From: Neorhizobium sp. UBA3556
Lineage (GTDB): Bacteria; Pseudomonadota; Alphaproteobacteria; Rhizobiales; Rhizobiaceae
Reading direction: 5' to 3'
DNA length: 64,000 bases
NCBI GenBank assembly: GCA_002376235.1
Contig: DFNX01000013.1
Span: 403,521-467,520 of the forward strand
Under the pieces are notes generated by a model. It worked only from the letters and a program-made list of their open reading frames with translations, did no database searches and was not told where the DNA came from. Position 1 is the stretch's first letter. Every line of letters starts with the position of its first letter. This document shows positions 51,006-59,251 of the stretch, one piece after another. Position numbers and translations under genes: made by a program.

Positions 51006-51650
51006 ATGGCGGATGCGGCGGATAAGAAAAGCCCGATTGGTTTCTGGGCTTCTTCCACGGAAAAGCACTCGATCATCGAGGATATTCAGGGCGTCGTTGC
51101 CGGCTCCATGCTGGCCGCACTCGGTGTTGTCATGCTTTCTGCCGCTCACCTGATGATCGGCGGCACGGCTGGCCTCGGCTTCCTGCTGCGCTATTCGATC
51201 GATGTCAGCTTCGGCACCGCATTCTTCGTGCTGAACCTGCCCTTCTACTGGCTGGCCTATAAGCGCCTCGGCCTTGTCTTCACCATCAAGACCTTTTCCG
51301 CCGTTGCACTCACCTCCGTGCTTACCGGCCTCCTGCCCAAACTCATCGCCTTTGACAGCATTGAGCCGATCACCGCAGCTCTTTTCGGCGGCCTTCTGAT
51401 CGGCTGCGGCATGCTGGTCCTTTTCCGCCACCGCGCTTCGCTCGGTGGTTTCGGCATTCTGGCGCTCTATCTGCAGGACAGGTTCGGCTGGCGCGCTGGC
51501 TTCGTGCAACTCGGGCTGGATTGCGTCGTGCTCTTCCTGTCCTTCTTCGTCGCAAGCCCCTTTGTCATTGCCTGCTCTATTCTGGCGGCGGTGGCGCTGA
51601 ACCTGACGCTCGCTATCAACCACCGCACCGATCGCTATATCGTTCGATAA
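51006..51650 (+). CDS. YitT-family membrane protein, copy 2
   Basis: A 214-residue paralogue of the preceding gene, sharing GTAGLGFLLRYSIDVSFGTAF, FVLNLPFYWLAYKRLGL, FRHRASLGGFGILALYLQDRF and the C-terminal INHRTDRYI. Its ATG lies one base after the upstream stop, with no independent ribosome site, so it is probably translated by coupling. Tandem duplication suggests a hetero-oligomeric transporter or channel. That is inference; no substrate is visible. Confidence 0.8.
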   Translation: MADAADKKSPIGFWASSTEKHSIIEDIQGVVAGSMLAALGVVMLSAAHLMIGGTAGLGFLLRYSIDVSFGTAFFVLNLPFYWLAYKRLGLVFTIKTFSAVALTSVLTGLLPKLIAFDSIEPITAALFGGLLIGCGMLVLFRHRASLGGFGILALYLQDRFGWRAGFVQLGLDCVVLFLSFFVASPFVIACSILAAVALNLTLAINHRTDRYIVR

Positions 51651-51654
51651 GCCG

Positions 51655-51700
51655 CTTCAGGAAAAGTGTTGCGCGGTTTTCTCCGTCCGGAATTGCGCAT
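51655..51700. repeat. Rhizobial intergenic palindrome, copy 2
   Basis: A degenerate palindrome sharing CGTCCGGAATTGCGC with the copy at 15163-15206, with CAGGAAAAGTG to its left. It lies between the YitT pair and the helicase. Confidence 0.6.
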
Positions 51701-51749
51701 CAGGAAAGCCACTCTTCATTTCCGCCGATGAAAGCTTATCTTTCATCCC

Positions 51750-54272
51750 GTGGATCTCGTCGAAACCAAATTCCACGGCAATCAGGCCGCCACATTACCC
51801 ACGCCGTTCCTCAAATGGTTCGGCGAAAAGGGCTGGCAGCCGCGCGCTCACCAGTTGGAATTGTTGGCACGCGCTCAGGCCGGCGAGAACATGCTGCTGA
51901 TCGCGCCGACCGGTGCCGGCAAGACGCTCGCCGGCTTCCTGCCCTCGCTCACCGATCTCGTCGCCCGCGGAAAGATCCCGTCCGGTTCCGCCTTCACCGG
52001 CATCCACACGCTCTACATTTCGCCCTTGAAGGCACTGACCGTCGATATCGAGCGCAACCTGATGAAGCCGGTCACCGAGATGGGCCTTTCCGTCACCGTT
52101 GAAAACCGCACCGGCGACACGCCGCAGTCGAAACGCCAGCGCCAGAAACTCAATCCGCCCGATATCCTGCTGACCACCCCGGAACAGGTCGCGCTTCTCC
52201 TCGCCAACAAGGAAGCCGAACGTTTCTTCAAGGACCTGAAATATGTCGTCCTCGACGAGCTGCATTCGCTGGTCACCTCCAAGCGTGGCCATCTCCTCTC
52301 GCTCGGCCTCGCGCGCCTGCGCAAACATGCGCCGGACATTCAGACGATCGGCCTCTCCGCCACAGTCGCCGATCCGATGGACCTGCAACGCTGGCTGGTA
52401 CCACAAGGCGAAACCCCGGCACCTCCCGCAGGCCTCGTGCATGTGACGGGCGGTGCCGCCCCCGATATCAGCATTCTGGGCACCGACACCCGCATCCCCT
52501 GGTCCGGCCACGTCTCCACCTACGCCATCCCTGAGGTCTACGAGGAGATCAAGCGCCACAAGACCACGCTGATTTTCGTCAATACCCGCTTCCAGGCGGA
52601 GCTTCTCTTCCAGTCGCTCTGGACCATCAACGAAGACAATCTGCCGATTGCGCTGCATCATGGCTCGCTCGATGCCGGCCAGCGCCGCAAGGTGGAGGCC
52701 GCGATGGCCGATAACCGGCTGCGCGCCGTCGTCGCCACTTCGACGCTCGACATGGGTATCGACTGGGGCGATATCGATCTCGTCGTCCATGTAGGCGCGC
52801 CGAAGGGCGCCTCGCGACTTGCCCAGCGCATCGGCCGCGCCAATCACCGCATGGATGAACCGTCGAAGGCGATCCTCGTCCCCGCCAACCGTTTCGAGGT
52901 GATGGAGTGCCAGGCAGCCCTCGACGCCAACTATCTCGGTGCGCAGGACACGCCGCCGGTAGGCGAGGGGGCGCTTGATGTCCTCGCCCAGCACGTCCTC
53001 GGCATGGCCTGCGCCGAACCCTTCGATCCGGTCGAACTCTATGATGAGATCACCTCCGCCTCTCCCTATGCCGGCCTCTCCTGGGAGATGTTCGAACGCA
53101 TCGTCGATTTCGTCGCCACCGGCGGCTACGCTCTGCGCTCGTATGAGCGCTATGCAAAGATCCGCAGACAAGAGGATGGACGCTGGCGCGTCTCCAATCC
53201 GCAGATCGCCCAGCAATACCGCATGAACCTCGGCACGATCGTAGAAGCCGCTGAACTCAACGTCCGCCTCGTCAAGCGCAATGCCAAAGGCACGCTCGGA
53301 CGAGGCGGCATGTCGCTCGGCAAGGTCGAGGAATACTTTTTGGAACAACTCGTCCAGGGCGACACGTTTCTGTTTGCCGGAAAAGTCCTGCGCTTCGAAG
53401 GCATCCGCGAAAACGAATGCCTCGTCTCCAACGCCTTCTCGCTCGACCCGAAAATCCCCGCCTATGCCGGCGGCAAGTTTCCGCTCACCACCTATCTGGC
53501 GGATCAGGTCCGCGCCATGCTCGCCGAACCCGAACGCCGCGCAAACCTGCCCGATCAGGTCCGCGACTGGCTCAACATCCAGCTAGAGCGCTCCATGCTG
53601 CCGAAACAGGACGAACTCCTGATCGAGACTTTTCCGCGCGGAAAACGCTTCTTCTTGATCGCATACTGCTTCGAAGGCAGGCTCGCACACCAGACGCTCG
53701 GCATGCTGCTGACCCGCCGTCTCGAACGCCTCGGCGCCCGCCCGCTCGGCTTCGTTGCCACCGATTATTCGCTCGCCATCTGGGGCTTGAACGATATCGG
53801 CGCGATGATCGCTGATGGTTCCCTGAACCTCTCGGATCTCTTCGATGAGGATATGCTGGGCGATGATCTCGAGGCCTGGCTCGATGAAAGTTACATGCTC
53901 AAGCGCACTTTTCGTAATTGTGCCGTGATTTCCGGTTTGATCGAACGCCGTCATCCGGGCAAGGAAAAGACCGGCCGCCAGGTCACCGTCTCGACCGATC
54001 TTGTCTATGATGTCCTTCGCTCCCACGAGCCGGACCATATCCTTCTCGAAGCGACCCGCCGCGATGCCGCGACCGGGCTTCTGGATATCGGTCGGCTTGG
54101 CGATATGCTGAAACGGATCAGGGGGCACATCACCCACCGCCCCCTCGACCGCGTCTCGCCGCTGGCAGTCCCGATCATGCTGGAAATCGGCAAGGAGCCG
54201 GTGCCGGGCGAAGCGCAGGACGCAGTACTGCAGGAGGCGGCGGATGAGTTGATTGCGGAGGCGGGGTTGTAG
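51750..54272 (+). CDS. Ligase-associated DNA damage response DEXH-box helicase (Lhr-like)
   Basis: An 840-residue superfamily-2 helicase. Motif I is LIAPTGAGKTLAGFL, motif II LDELHSL, motif III GLSATVADP and motif VI QRIGRANHR, followed by the Lhr winged-helix and C-terminal domains (FPRGKRFFLIAYCFEGRLAH). Lhr-core proteins of this length belong to the ligase-associated DNA repair set with an ATP-dependent ligase, an exonuclease and the PdeM nuclease; PdeM lies next door, but ligase and exonuclease genes are not in this window. It starts with GTG and has a weak ribosome site. Confidence 0.88.
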   Translation: MDLVETKFHGNQAATLPTPFLKWFGEKGWQPRAHQLELLARAQAGENMLLIAPTGAGKTLAGFLPSLTDLVARGKIPSGSAFTGIHTLYISPLKALTVDIERNLMKPVTEMGLSVTVENRTGDTPQSKRQRQKLNPPDILLTTPEQVALLLANKEAERFFKDLKYVVLDELHSLVTSKRGHLLSLGLARLRKHAPDIQTIGLSATVADPMDLQRWLVPQGETPAPPAGLVHVTGGAAPDISILGTDTRIPWSGHVSTYAIPEVYEEIKRHKTTLIFVNTRFQAELLFQSLWTINEDNLPIALHHGSLDAGQRRKVEAAMADNRLRAVVATSTLDMGIDWGDIDLVVHVGAPKGASRLAQRIGRANHRMDEPSKAILVPANRFEVMECQAALDANYLGAQDTPPVGEGALDVLAQHVLGMACAEPFDPVELYDEITSASPYAGLSWEMFERIVDFVATGGYALRSYERYAKIRRQEDGRWRVSNPQIAQQYRMNLGTIVEAAELNVRLVKRNAKGTLGRGGMSLGKVEEYFLEQLVQGDTFLFAGKVLRFEGIRENECLVSNAFSLDPKIPAYAGGKFPLTTYLADQVRAMLAEPERRANLPDQVRDWLNIQLERSMLPKQDELLIETFPRGKRFFLIAYCFEGRLAHQTLGMLLTRRLERLGARPLGFVATDYSLAIWGLNDIGAMIADGSLNLSDLFDEDMLGDDLEAWLDESYMLKRTFRNCAVISGLIERRHPGKEKTGRQVTVSTDLVYDVLRSHEPDHILLEATRRDAATGLLDIGRLGDMLKRIRGHITHRPLDRVSPLAVPIMLEIGKEPVPGEAQDAVLQEAADELIAEAGL

Positions 54273-54281
54273 GGCTTGCGC

Positions 54282-54427
54282 TTGGATCCTCGGGTCAAGC
54301 CCGAGGATGACTACGGGGAAAGGGATGCCAGGGTGCCACAGGAGACGTCACTACAAGCGACAACGGTTCATTTGGGTTAGTCGCTCTCCTCATACTCGTC
54401 ATCCTCGGGCTTGACCCGAGGATCCAA
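54282..54427. repeat. Pair of perfect 30-bp inverted repeats
   Basis: Position 54282-54311 and its exact reverse complement at 54398-54427 enclose 86 bp. Each unit is itself palindromic around TCCTCGGG and CCCGAGGA. The unit matches the widespread alphaproteobacterial intergenic repeat type. It may also end the helicase transcript. Confidence 0.85.
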
Positions 54428-54484
54428 ACACAAGCAGACAAACCGGAAACAGCCGGATCTGAACCGAAAGACGAACTAAACGTG

Positions 54485-55225
54485 ATGCACCGCCTGGGGC
54501 TCAATCCCCACACCATGATCGCAGGACAAGCAACCGGAACCGAGGAAATCCTCGTCCACGGCACCGCCGCGGTTTGCGATCCGCTGGGCGCTCTCTACCT
54601 GCCGGAAACGCAGACCCTCGTCGTCTCAGACCTGCATCTGGAAAAGGGCGCGGCCTTTGCCCGTCGCGGCATGCTCCTGCCGCCCTATGACACAATCGCC
54701 ACGCTCAACATTCTCAAAGCCGTCATCACCCGCTACGAGCCGAAGCTCCTCGTCTCGCTCGGTGACAATTTCCATGATCGCCGTGGCTCGGAGTTCCTGC
54801 CGAAAGACTTGAGAAGGATGATCGCCGACATGGCGCGCGGCCGCGATTGGATCTGGATCAACGGCAATCACGATCCGGACGGAACGACGGATCTTCCGGG
54901 CATCTCGATCGACGAATTCGCGCATGGAGGTCTCGTGTTTCGCCACGAGCCAAGCCTCATCTCCGCGCATCAGAAATCGATGGGTGAGGTCGCCGGTCAC
55001 CTCCATCCAGCAGCAACGGTCCGGCGCCGCGAAAAATCCGTCCGTCGTCCATGCTTTGCCTGCGATGGCCACCGTCTTCTGATGCCGGCCTTCGGCGTCC
55101 TGACCGGAGGCCTAGACCTTCGCCACAAGGCGATCCAGGGCCTTTTCAGAGAGGAAACGCTGGTCGCCCATCTGCTCGGCCGCGATCGCATCTATTCGGT
55201 GCGCTACGGCAGCCTCATGGGGTGA
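54485..55225 (+). CDS. pdeM: Ligase-associated DNA damage response endonuclease PdeM
   Basis: A calcineurin-like metallophosphoesterase of about 246 residues. Metal ligands are visible in VVSDLHLEKG (D-x-H), SLGDNFHDRRG, INGNHDPD and VAGHLHPAATV. The family accompanies the Lhr-like helicase in bacterial DNA repair islands. ATG 54485 is used; the later ATG at 54515 is also possible. It is separated from the helicase by the inverted-repeat pair and so may have its own promoter. Confidence 0.87.
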   Translation: MHRLGLNPHTMIAGQATGTEEILVHGTAAVCDPLGALYLPETQTLVVSDLHLEKGAAFARRGMLLPPYDTIATLNILKAVITRYEPKLLVSLGDNFHDRRGSEFLPKDLRRMIADMARGRDWIWINGNHDPDGTTDLPGISIDEFAHGGLVFRHEPSLISAHQKSMGEVAGHLHPAATVRRREKSVRRPCFACDGHRLLMPAFGVLTGGLDLRHKAIQGLFREETLVAHLLGRDRIYSVRYGSLMG

Positions 55226-55317
55226 GGAGCGATCAGGCGAAGCCTGAGCAATCGATCCAGTGAATCGATTGCTGTGACGAACGCCCTGAGCGAAAGCGAG
55301 GGGCTGGGGCGTCCCCC

Positions 55318-55755
55318 TTAGCGATAAACCAGCACCGGCAATTTCGATCCGGCCAACACCTTCATCGTCACGCTGCCAAGCATGAAAGCCTTGAAGCCCG
55401 AGCGGCCATGCGATGCCATGACGATCGCGTCGCAGCCCTGCTTTTCGGCCGTCTTGACGATGCAGCCGGCCGGATCGACGCTCTGGACCTTCAAGACCTC
55501 GCAGACAAGTTCGCGTCGCTCGGCCGCCGCTTTCGCATCGGCCAGAATACCGTCAGCCTGCTCGTTCGCGCGCTGTTCATATTCGGCATAGGCGATATCC
55601 ATGCCGACGGGATAGACGGTGAAGACCTGAAGCGGCTCGATCACCGCCAGCACCGTTATCTGCGCATTGCTTTCGCGTGCGAAGTCGAGCGCCTTTTCCA
55701 GTGCCTGGGTCGATAGCGGCGAACCATCGGTTGGGATGAGGATGTGTTTGAACAT
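55318..55755 (-). CDS. Universal stress protein A family protein
   Basis: A 145-residue UspA-fold protein. The N-terminus HILIPTDGSPLSTQALEKAL is typical, and the ATP-binding pattern G-x2-G-x9-G-S appears in ASHGRSGFKAFMLGSVTMKVL, so nucleotide binding is likely. The start at 55755 has GAGAGG upstream; the frame is open to 55860. It probably acts in stress survival. It is monocistronic. Confidence 0.88.
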   Translation of the reverse strand: MFKHILIPTDGSPLSTQALEKALDFARESNAQITVLAVIEPLQVFTVYPVGMDIAYAEYEQRANEQADGILADAKAAAERRELVCEVLKVQSVDPAGCIVKTAEKQGCDAIVMASHGRSGFKAFMLGSVTMKVLAGSKLPVLVYR

Positions 55756-55831
55756 TTTATTGACCTCTCTTGGGTGACCTCCCTGGTCGAGATCATCTTC
55801 GCACGGGCGCATTGTCGCACATTGACCTGTC

Positions 55832-56788
55832 TCAAAGAGACATGCTTCCCCGATCGGCATTCGCCTTTTTACACCAAGGGTTTACGCCATGCTTCAGCCA
55901 GCACAGCGTGTCTTTCCAGAAGCCGCCTTCATGTCGCGAATGAAACAGGCTGAAATGCCCGATCGCATCGAGCCCGTAATGTGACGGCGATAGGCTGGCC
56001 TCGATCCGCCCGGCGTTGCGGTAATAGGCAAGTGTGCGCCGCACCGCCGCAGCCGAGCCGATGTCGTCGTCGGTCACGGAAACGGCAAGGATCGGCGCGC
56101 TGACGGCGGCAAAACGCGCAAGCACATGGCCGCGCTCGTGGGCCGGATGTGTTCGCTCCATCAGCGGCCCGCGAAAGCTCCATTCATTGGCCACCCCTGC
56201 CGGAAGATCTTCCAGCCAGCCCAGTTTCTTGCCGGGAAAATAGCCGTAGATCGCGGTCAGAACCGGCATCACCACATGCCAGCGCCAGAACAGCCTGAAC
56301 CGATGCCCGGCCGCATAATCTCCCCACCAGGCATATTGCGCCCCCATCGTCAGCATTCGGTCGATCCGGTGCGCCTCTTCAGAAAGCCCCGGCAAATAGC
56401 CGCCGATACTGTGCCCCACCACCATCAGCGGAAGTTTTGGCTCGCGCGCGCCCATGAACCGCAGCGCCGCATCGAAATCCTGCTCGCCCCAATCCCGCCA
56501 GCGATACCCGCAACCGCGCAATGTCTCCGGCCGCGACAAGCCGATGCCGCGATAATCGTAGGTGATGACTTCGAAGCCTTCGCCGGCAAGGAAATCCGCG
56601 TAATAGTGGTAATAGCGTGCAAGCACGCCGGTGGCCGGGTTGATGATGACACGCCCGATCGTCTGCTTTCGAGCCGGCCAGATATGGCCGTGCAGTTGCA
56701 CGCCATCGCGGCAGGTCAGGCGTGTCGCAACCCCGAGCGGGCGCGATACCGGTTGCACGATCTCGTCCACGCACTCCTCCCCGACCAC
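55832..56788 (-). CDS. Alpha/beta-hydrolase (serine aminopeptidase S33-like)
   Basis: A 318-residue cytoplasmic hydrolase. The strand-turn region is RVIINPATGVLARYYHYYADFLA, then VITYDYRGIGLSRP, and the nucleophile elbow is VVGHSIGGYLPGL (Ser). The acid lies near SVTDDDIGS and the histidine in AIGHFSLF. The closest recognised type is COG4757, predicted alpha/beta hydrolases with an unknown ester or amide substrate. Its stop lies 77 bp before the UspA start on the same strand. Confidence 0.82.
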   Translation of the reverse strand: MVGEECVDEIVQPVSRPLGVATRLTCRDGVQLHGHIWPARKQTIGRVIINPATGVLARYYHYYADFLAGEGFEVITYDYRGIGLSRPETLRGCGYRWRDWGEQDFDAALRFMGAREPKLPLMVVGHSIGGYLPGLSEEAHRIDRMLTMGAQYAWWGDYAAGHRFRLFWRWHVVMPVLTAIYGYFPGKKLGWLEDLPAGVANEWSFRGPLMERTHPAHERGHVLARFAAVSAPILAVSVTDDDIGSAAAVRRTLAYYRNAGRIEASLSPSHYGLDAIGHFSLFHSRHEGGFWKDTLCWLKHGVNPWCKKANADRGSMSL

Positions 56789-56873
56789 GCTTCAGACGTG
56801 GCAGAGAATAGTCGAGCATCGCGCCCATGCAATTATCCCAAGGCAGGGGTTGCGCCCGGTTGGCTCGCCACTG

Positions 56874-57596
56874 TTAACGCGCCAGTTTTGCAAATCCTTT
56901 GGCAAGGATTGGCCCGGTCGGCCGCCCTGTCGGGGAGCCGCCTGCCTGTTCCAGCGTGATTTCGTAAAGCTGCGCATCCTGCGGCTTCGGCAGCGCCGAT
57001 CCGCTCAGCCTGGCAGAATGAGCATCCTCCAGCAGGCCGAGCGACATCGGGCCCATCTCACGGGAGGGGAGGGTCCATACCTGCATCGTCCGGTCTTCCG
57101 GCACGTCGAAATCGGTCAGCAGTCGGATGCTGGCCGTGTCATTGCCGAAATCCTCGACCACGGCCTGCACTTCGCCGGCCTCGTTTAGAAGCACGGCCAC
57201 CACCAGCGGCTCGGCCACCCGCGCCATGCTCCACACCAGTCCCACGGCAAGTATCAGCGATGCGGCAATCGCCGAAATTGCCGTCGCCCGCCAGCCGGCG
57301 CGGGAATTATCGTTCCCGGCCATCGGAATTCGTGGTGAGACCGAGGCGATGGACGGTTCTGCTGCCGTTTGTTCGGGAAGTCGCGTTGCAATGGCGTCCC
57401 ACAGCACCGGTGAAACCTCGGCTGCGTCGATATTGGTGTCGAGCGGCAGAAACCGTTCGCGCGCTTCCGCCACCGCATTGGCGAGCGCGGAATTGCGCTC
57501 GATCTCGTTTTCCACTTCGGCCGCCTCTGCTTCGCTGAAAAGGCCAAGGACATATTCATCAGCAATATGGGAGAGATTGTCAGCGCTCAGCTTCAT
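56874..57596 (-). CDS. Anti-sigma-K factor (RskA family)
   Basis: A 240-residue inner-membrane anti-sigma factor. The cytoplasmic N-terminal domain (LSHIADEYVLGLFSEAEAAEVE) lacks the cysteines of zinc anti-sigma domains. A single membrane helix (ISAIAASLILAVGLVW) lies near residues 120-140, and the periplasmic RskA domain contains DRTMQVWTLPSREM, LGLLED and LYEITLEQAGGSPTG-like repeats typical of the family. Its ATG overlaps the sigma-factor stop by four bases, so both are made together and the membrane protein should hold the sigma factor inactive. Confidence 0.88.
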   Translation of the reverse strand: MKLSADNLSHIADEYVLGLFSEAEAAEVENEIERNSALANAVAEARERFLPLDTNIDAAEVSPVLWDAIATRLPEQTAAEPSIASVSPRIPMAGNDNSRAGWRATAISAIAASLILAVGLVWSMARVAEPLVVAVLLNEAGEVQAVVEDFGNDTASIRLLTDFDVPEDRTMQVWTLPSREMGPMSLGLLEDAHSARLSGSALPKPQDAQLYEITLEQAGGSPTGRPTGPILAKGFAKLAR

Positions 57597-58222
57597 GCCA
57601 TGCACTCCCGCAATGTCAGAAGCCCGCGCCTGATCCAGGATTTCGCCGTGCCGAGCGGAAGCCGCAATCGCCCGGCGATTTCTCCATGGGTATAACCGCC
57701 GACATAGGCCATCAATATGCCGCGCCGTCTGGTCTCGTCGAGGCGGCCCAGGCACTCTTTCAGCCGGCTGTTATGGTCGAGCCGATGCCAGGCAGCCATG
57801 ATCTGTTCCAGCTGTTCGCCGTCCTGCATCGTCTCCAGCCGATCTTCCGCAACAAGGTCTTCGCGGCTGCCGTCCCGCAGCATGTTGAGTGCCCGGTTAC
57901 GTACGATCGCATAGATCCAGCCGCGCGCCGAGCCTCGTTCCGGCCTGTATTGATGCGCGTGTGTCCAGATGCGGATGAAGGCTTCCTGCACCACCTCTTC
58001 GGCGAGTTCCCGTCGCTTGAGGATCCGCTGCGCCACCGCCACCAGCCTGCCGGCCTCATGGTCGAAGATGCGCCGCAATGCGTCACGGTCACCTTTGGCA
58101 CAGGCAACAAGCGCCGCTTCGAGATCCATCGATTGGTCTGTCGCCAAGGTCAGGCCGTCCTCTCTCCCTGAGTATTCGCTGATTTGCGAATATTCCAATT
58201 CTGCTGTTGCCACGGCGGACAT
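57593..58222 (-). CDS. ECF RNA polymerase sigma factor (SigK-like)
   Basis: A 209-residue ECF sigma factor. Region 2 includes LVAVAQRILKRRELAEEVVQEAFIRIW and RGWIYAIVRNRALNML; region 4 reads ETRRRGILMAYVGGYTHGEIA and LPLGTAKSWIRRGLLTLRE. The start at 58222 is chosen (GGACGAG upstream), although 58129 is possible and 58333 is the limit of the frame. It pairs with the RskA-type anti-sigma and is divergent from the DUF4394 gene, a conserved association suggesting DUF4394 is a target. Confidence 0.9.
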   Translation of the reverse strand: MSAVATAELEYSQISEYSGREDGLTLATDQSMDLEAALVACAKGDRDALRRIFDHEAGRLVAVAQRILKRRELAEEVVQEAFIRIWTHAHQYRPERGSARGWIYAIVRNRALNMLRDGSREDLVAEDRLETMQDGEQLEQIMAAWHRLDHNSRLKECLGRLDETRRRGILMAYVGGYTHGEIAGRLRLPLGTAKSWIRRGLLTLRECMA

Positions 58223-58416
58223 GCGCTCGTCCAGTCCCTGAAGTTTCCCGCAGCCTGTCGAGCCGCATATGGAAGACACGGCGGATGAGGGAATGGATGC
58301 ATGGGAATAAATATTTCTCTGTGCTGCATCCAAACATAGCTGCCCGCGTGTCTGTCATTCGGGAATGCCTCACGGGGCACCCTTTCCGATTTCGAAAACA
58401 CCACGGGAGAAGACAC

Positions 58417-59205
58417 ATGAAAATCGCTCGCACCGCACTCGTCGCATCCACGATGCTCGTCGCCTCGGCCGCCGCAGCCTTCGCCGCCCCGGTCCTCGGC
58501 CTCACCGGCGACAAGACGCTCGTCATGTTCGACACTACAAAACCCGAAGTGACGAAGACGATGGAAGTGACTGGCGTCGACAAGCTGGTCGGCATCGATT
58601 TCCGCCCCGGCAACAAGACTGTCATCGGCGTCACGCCCGATCACGCAATCGTCTCGATCAATCTCGAAACCGGCGCTGCCACCGAAGTCGCCAAGATGGA
58701 CAAGATGCTGACCATGACGGAAGCCCCGGTCGTCGTCGATTTCAACCCTATGGCTGACCGTCTGCGCTTCATGACCGGCACCACCAACCACCGTGTCCAC
58801 CCGGATACAGGCGCGGTGACGGTTGATGGCACACTCGCTTTCGAAGAGGGTGACATGCACAAGGGTGAGACCCCCAACATCGTCGCGGCCGCCTATACAA
58901 ATTCCATCGGCAAGCCGGAAAAGACGGCCATGTACAATATCGATGCAACGATCGGCGCGCTGATCCAGCAGACCAAGCCGAACGACGGCACGCTGAAGGC
59001 GATCGGCAAGCTCGGCATCAAGGAGATGCCGGCGACTTACGCCTTCGACATCCAGGGTGAAGAGGGCGGCAAGAACACCGCCTATCTCGCGGCAAACAAG
59101 TTCCTCTACACCGTCAACCTGGAAACCGGTGTCGCCACCCAAGTCGGCCCGATTTCAGGCGTTGAAAACGAGGTGCGTGACATCGCCATTCTTCCGGCCA
59201 TGTGA
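58417..59205 (+). CDS. DUF4394 secreted protein
   Basis: A 262-residue exported protein. The signal peptide (TALVASTMLVASAAAAFA, cleavage AFA-APV) is followed by repeated beta-propeller-like units: LGLTGDKTLVMFDTTKPEVTK, IDFRPGNKTVIGVTPD, VDFNPMADRLRFMTGTTNHRV, VAAAYTNS and YLAANKFLYTVNLETGVAT. This is DUF4394, found next to ECF sigma/RskA pairs. Its biochemical role is unknown. GGGAGA precedes the ATG at 58417. Confidence 0.83.
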   Translation: MKIARTALVASTMLVASAAAAFAAPVLGLTGDKTLVMFDTTKPEVTKTMEVTGVDKLVGIDFRPGNKTVIGVTPDHAIVSINLETGAATEVAKMDKMLTMTEAPVVVDFNPMADRLRFMTGTTNHRVHPDTGAVTVDGTLAFEEGDMHKGETPNIVAAAYTNSIGKPEKTAMYNIDATIGALIQQTKPNDGTLKAIGKLGIKEMPATYAFDIQGEEGGKNTAYLAANKFLYTVNLETGVATQVGPISGVENEVRDIAILPAM

Positions 59206-59251
59206 CGCAACGGCAGGGGCGGAGCACCCAGCTTCGCCTCCGTCCGCTACC

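Noticed and set aside
51795..53348. 517-codon open frame antisense to the Lhr-like helicase
   Set aside because: It mirrors the codon structure of a high-GC gene whose own product has all helicase motifs; the antisense product is Arg/Gly/Asp-rich without any domain.
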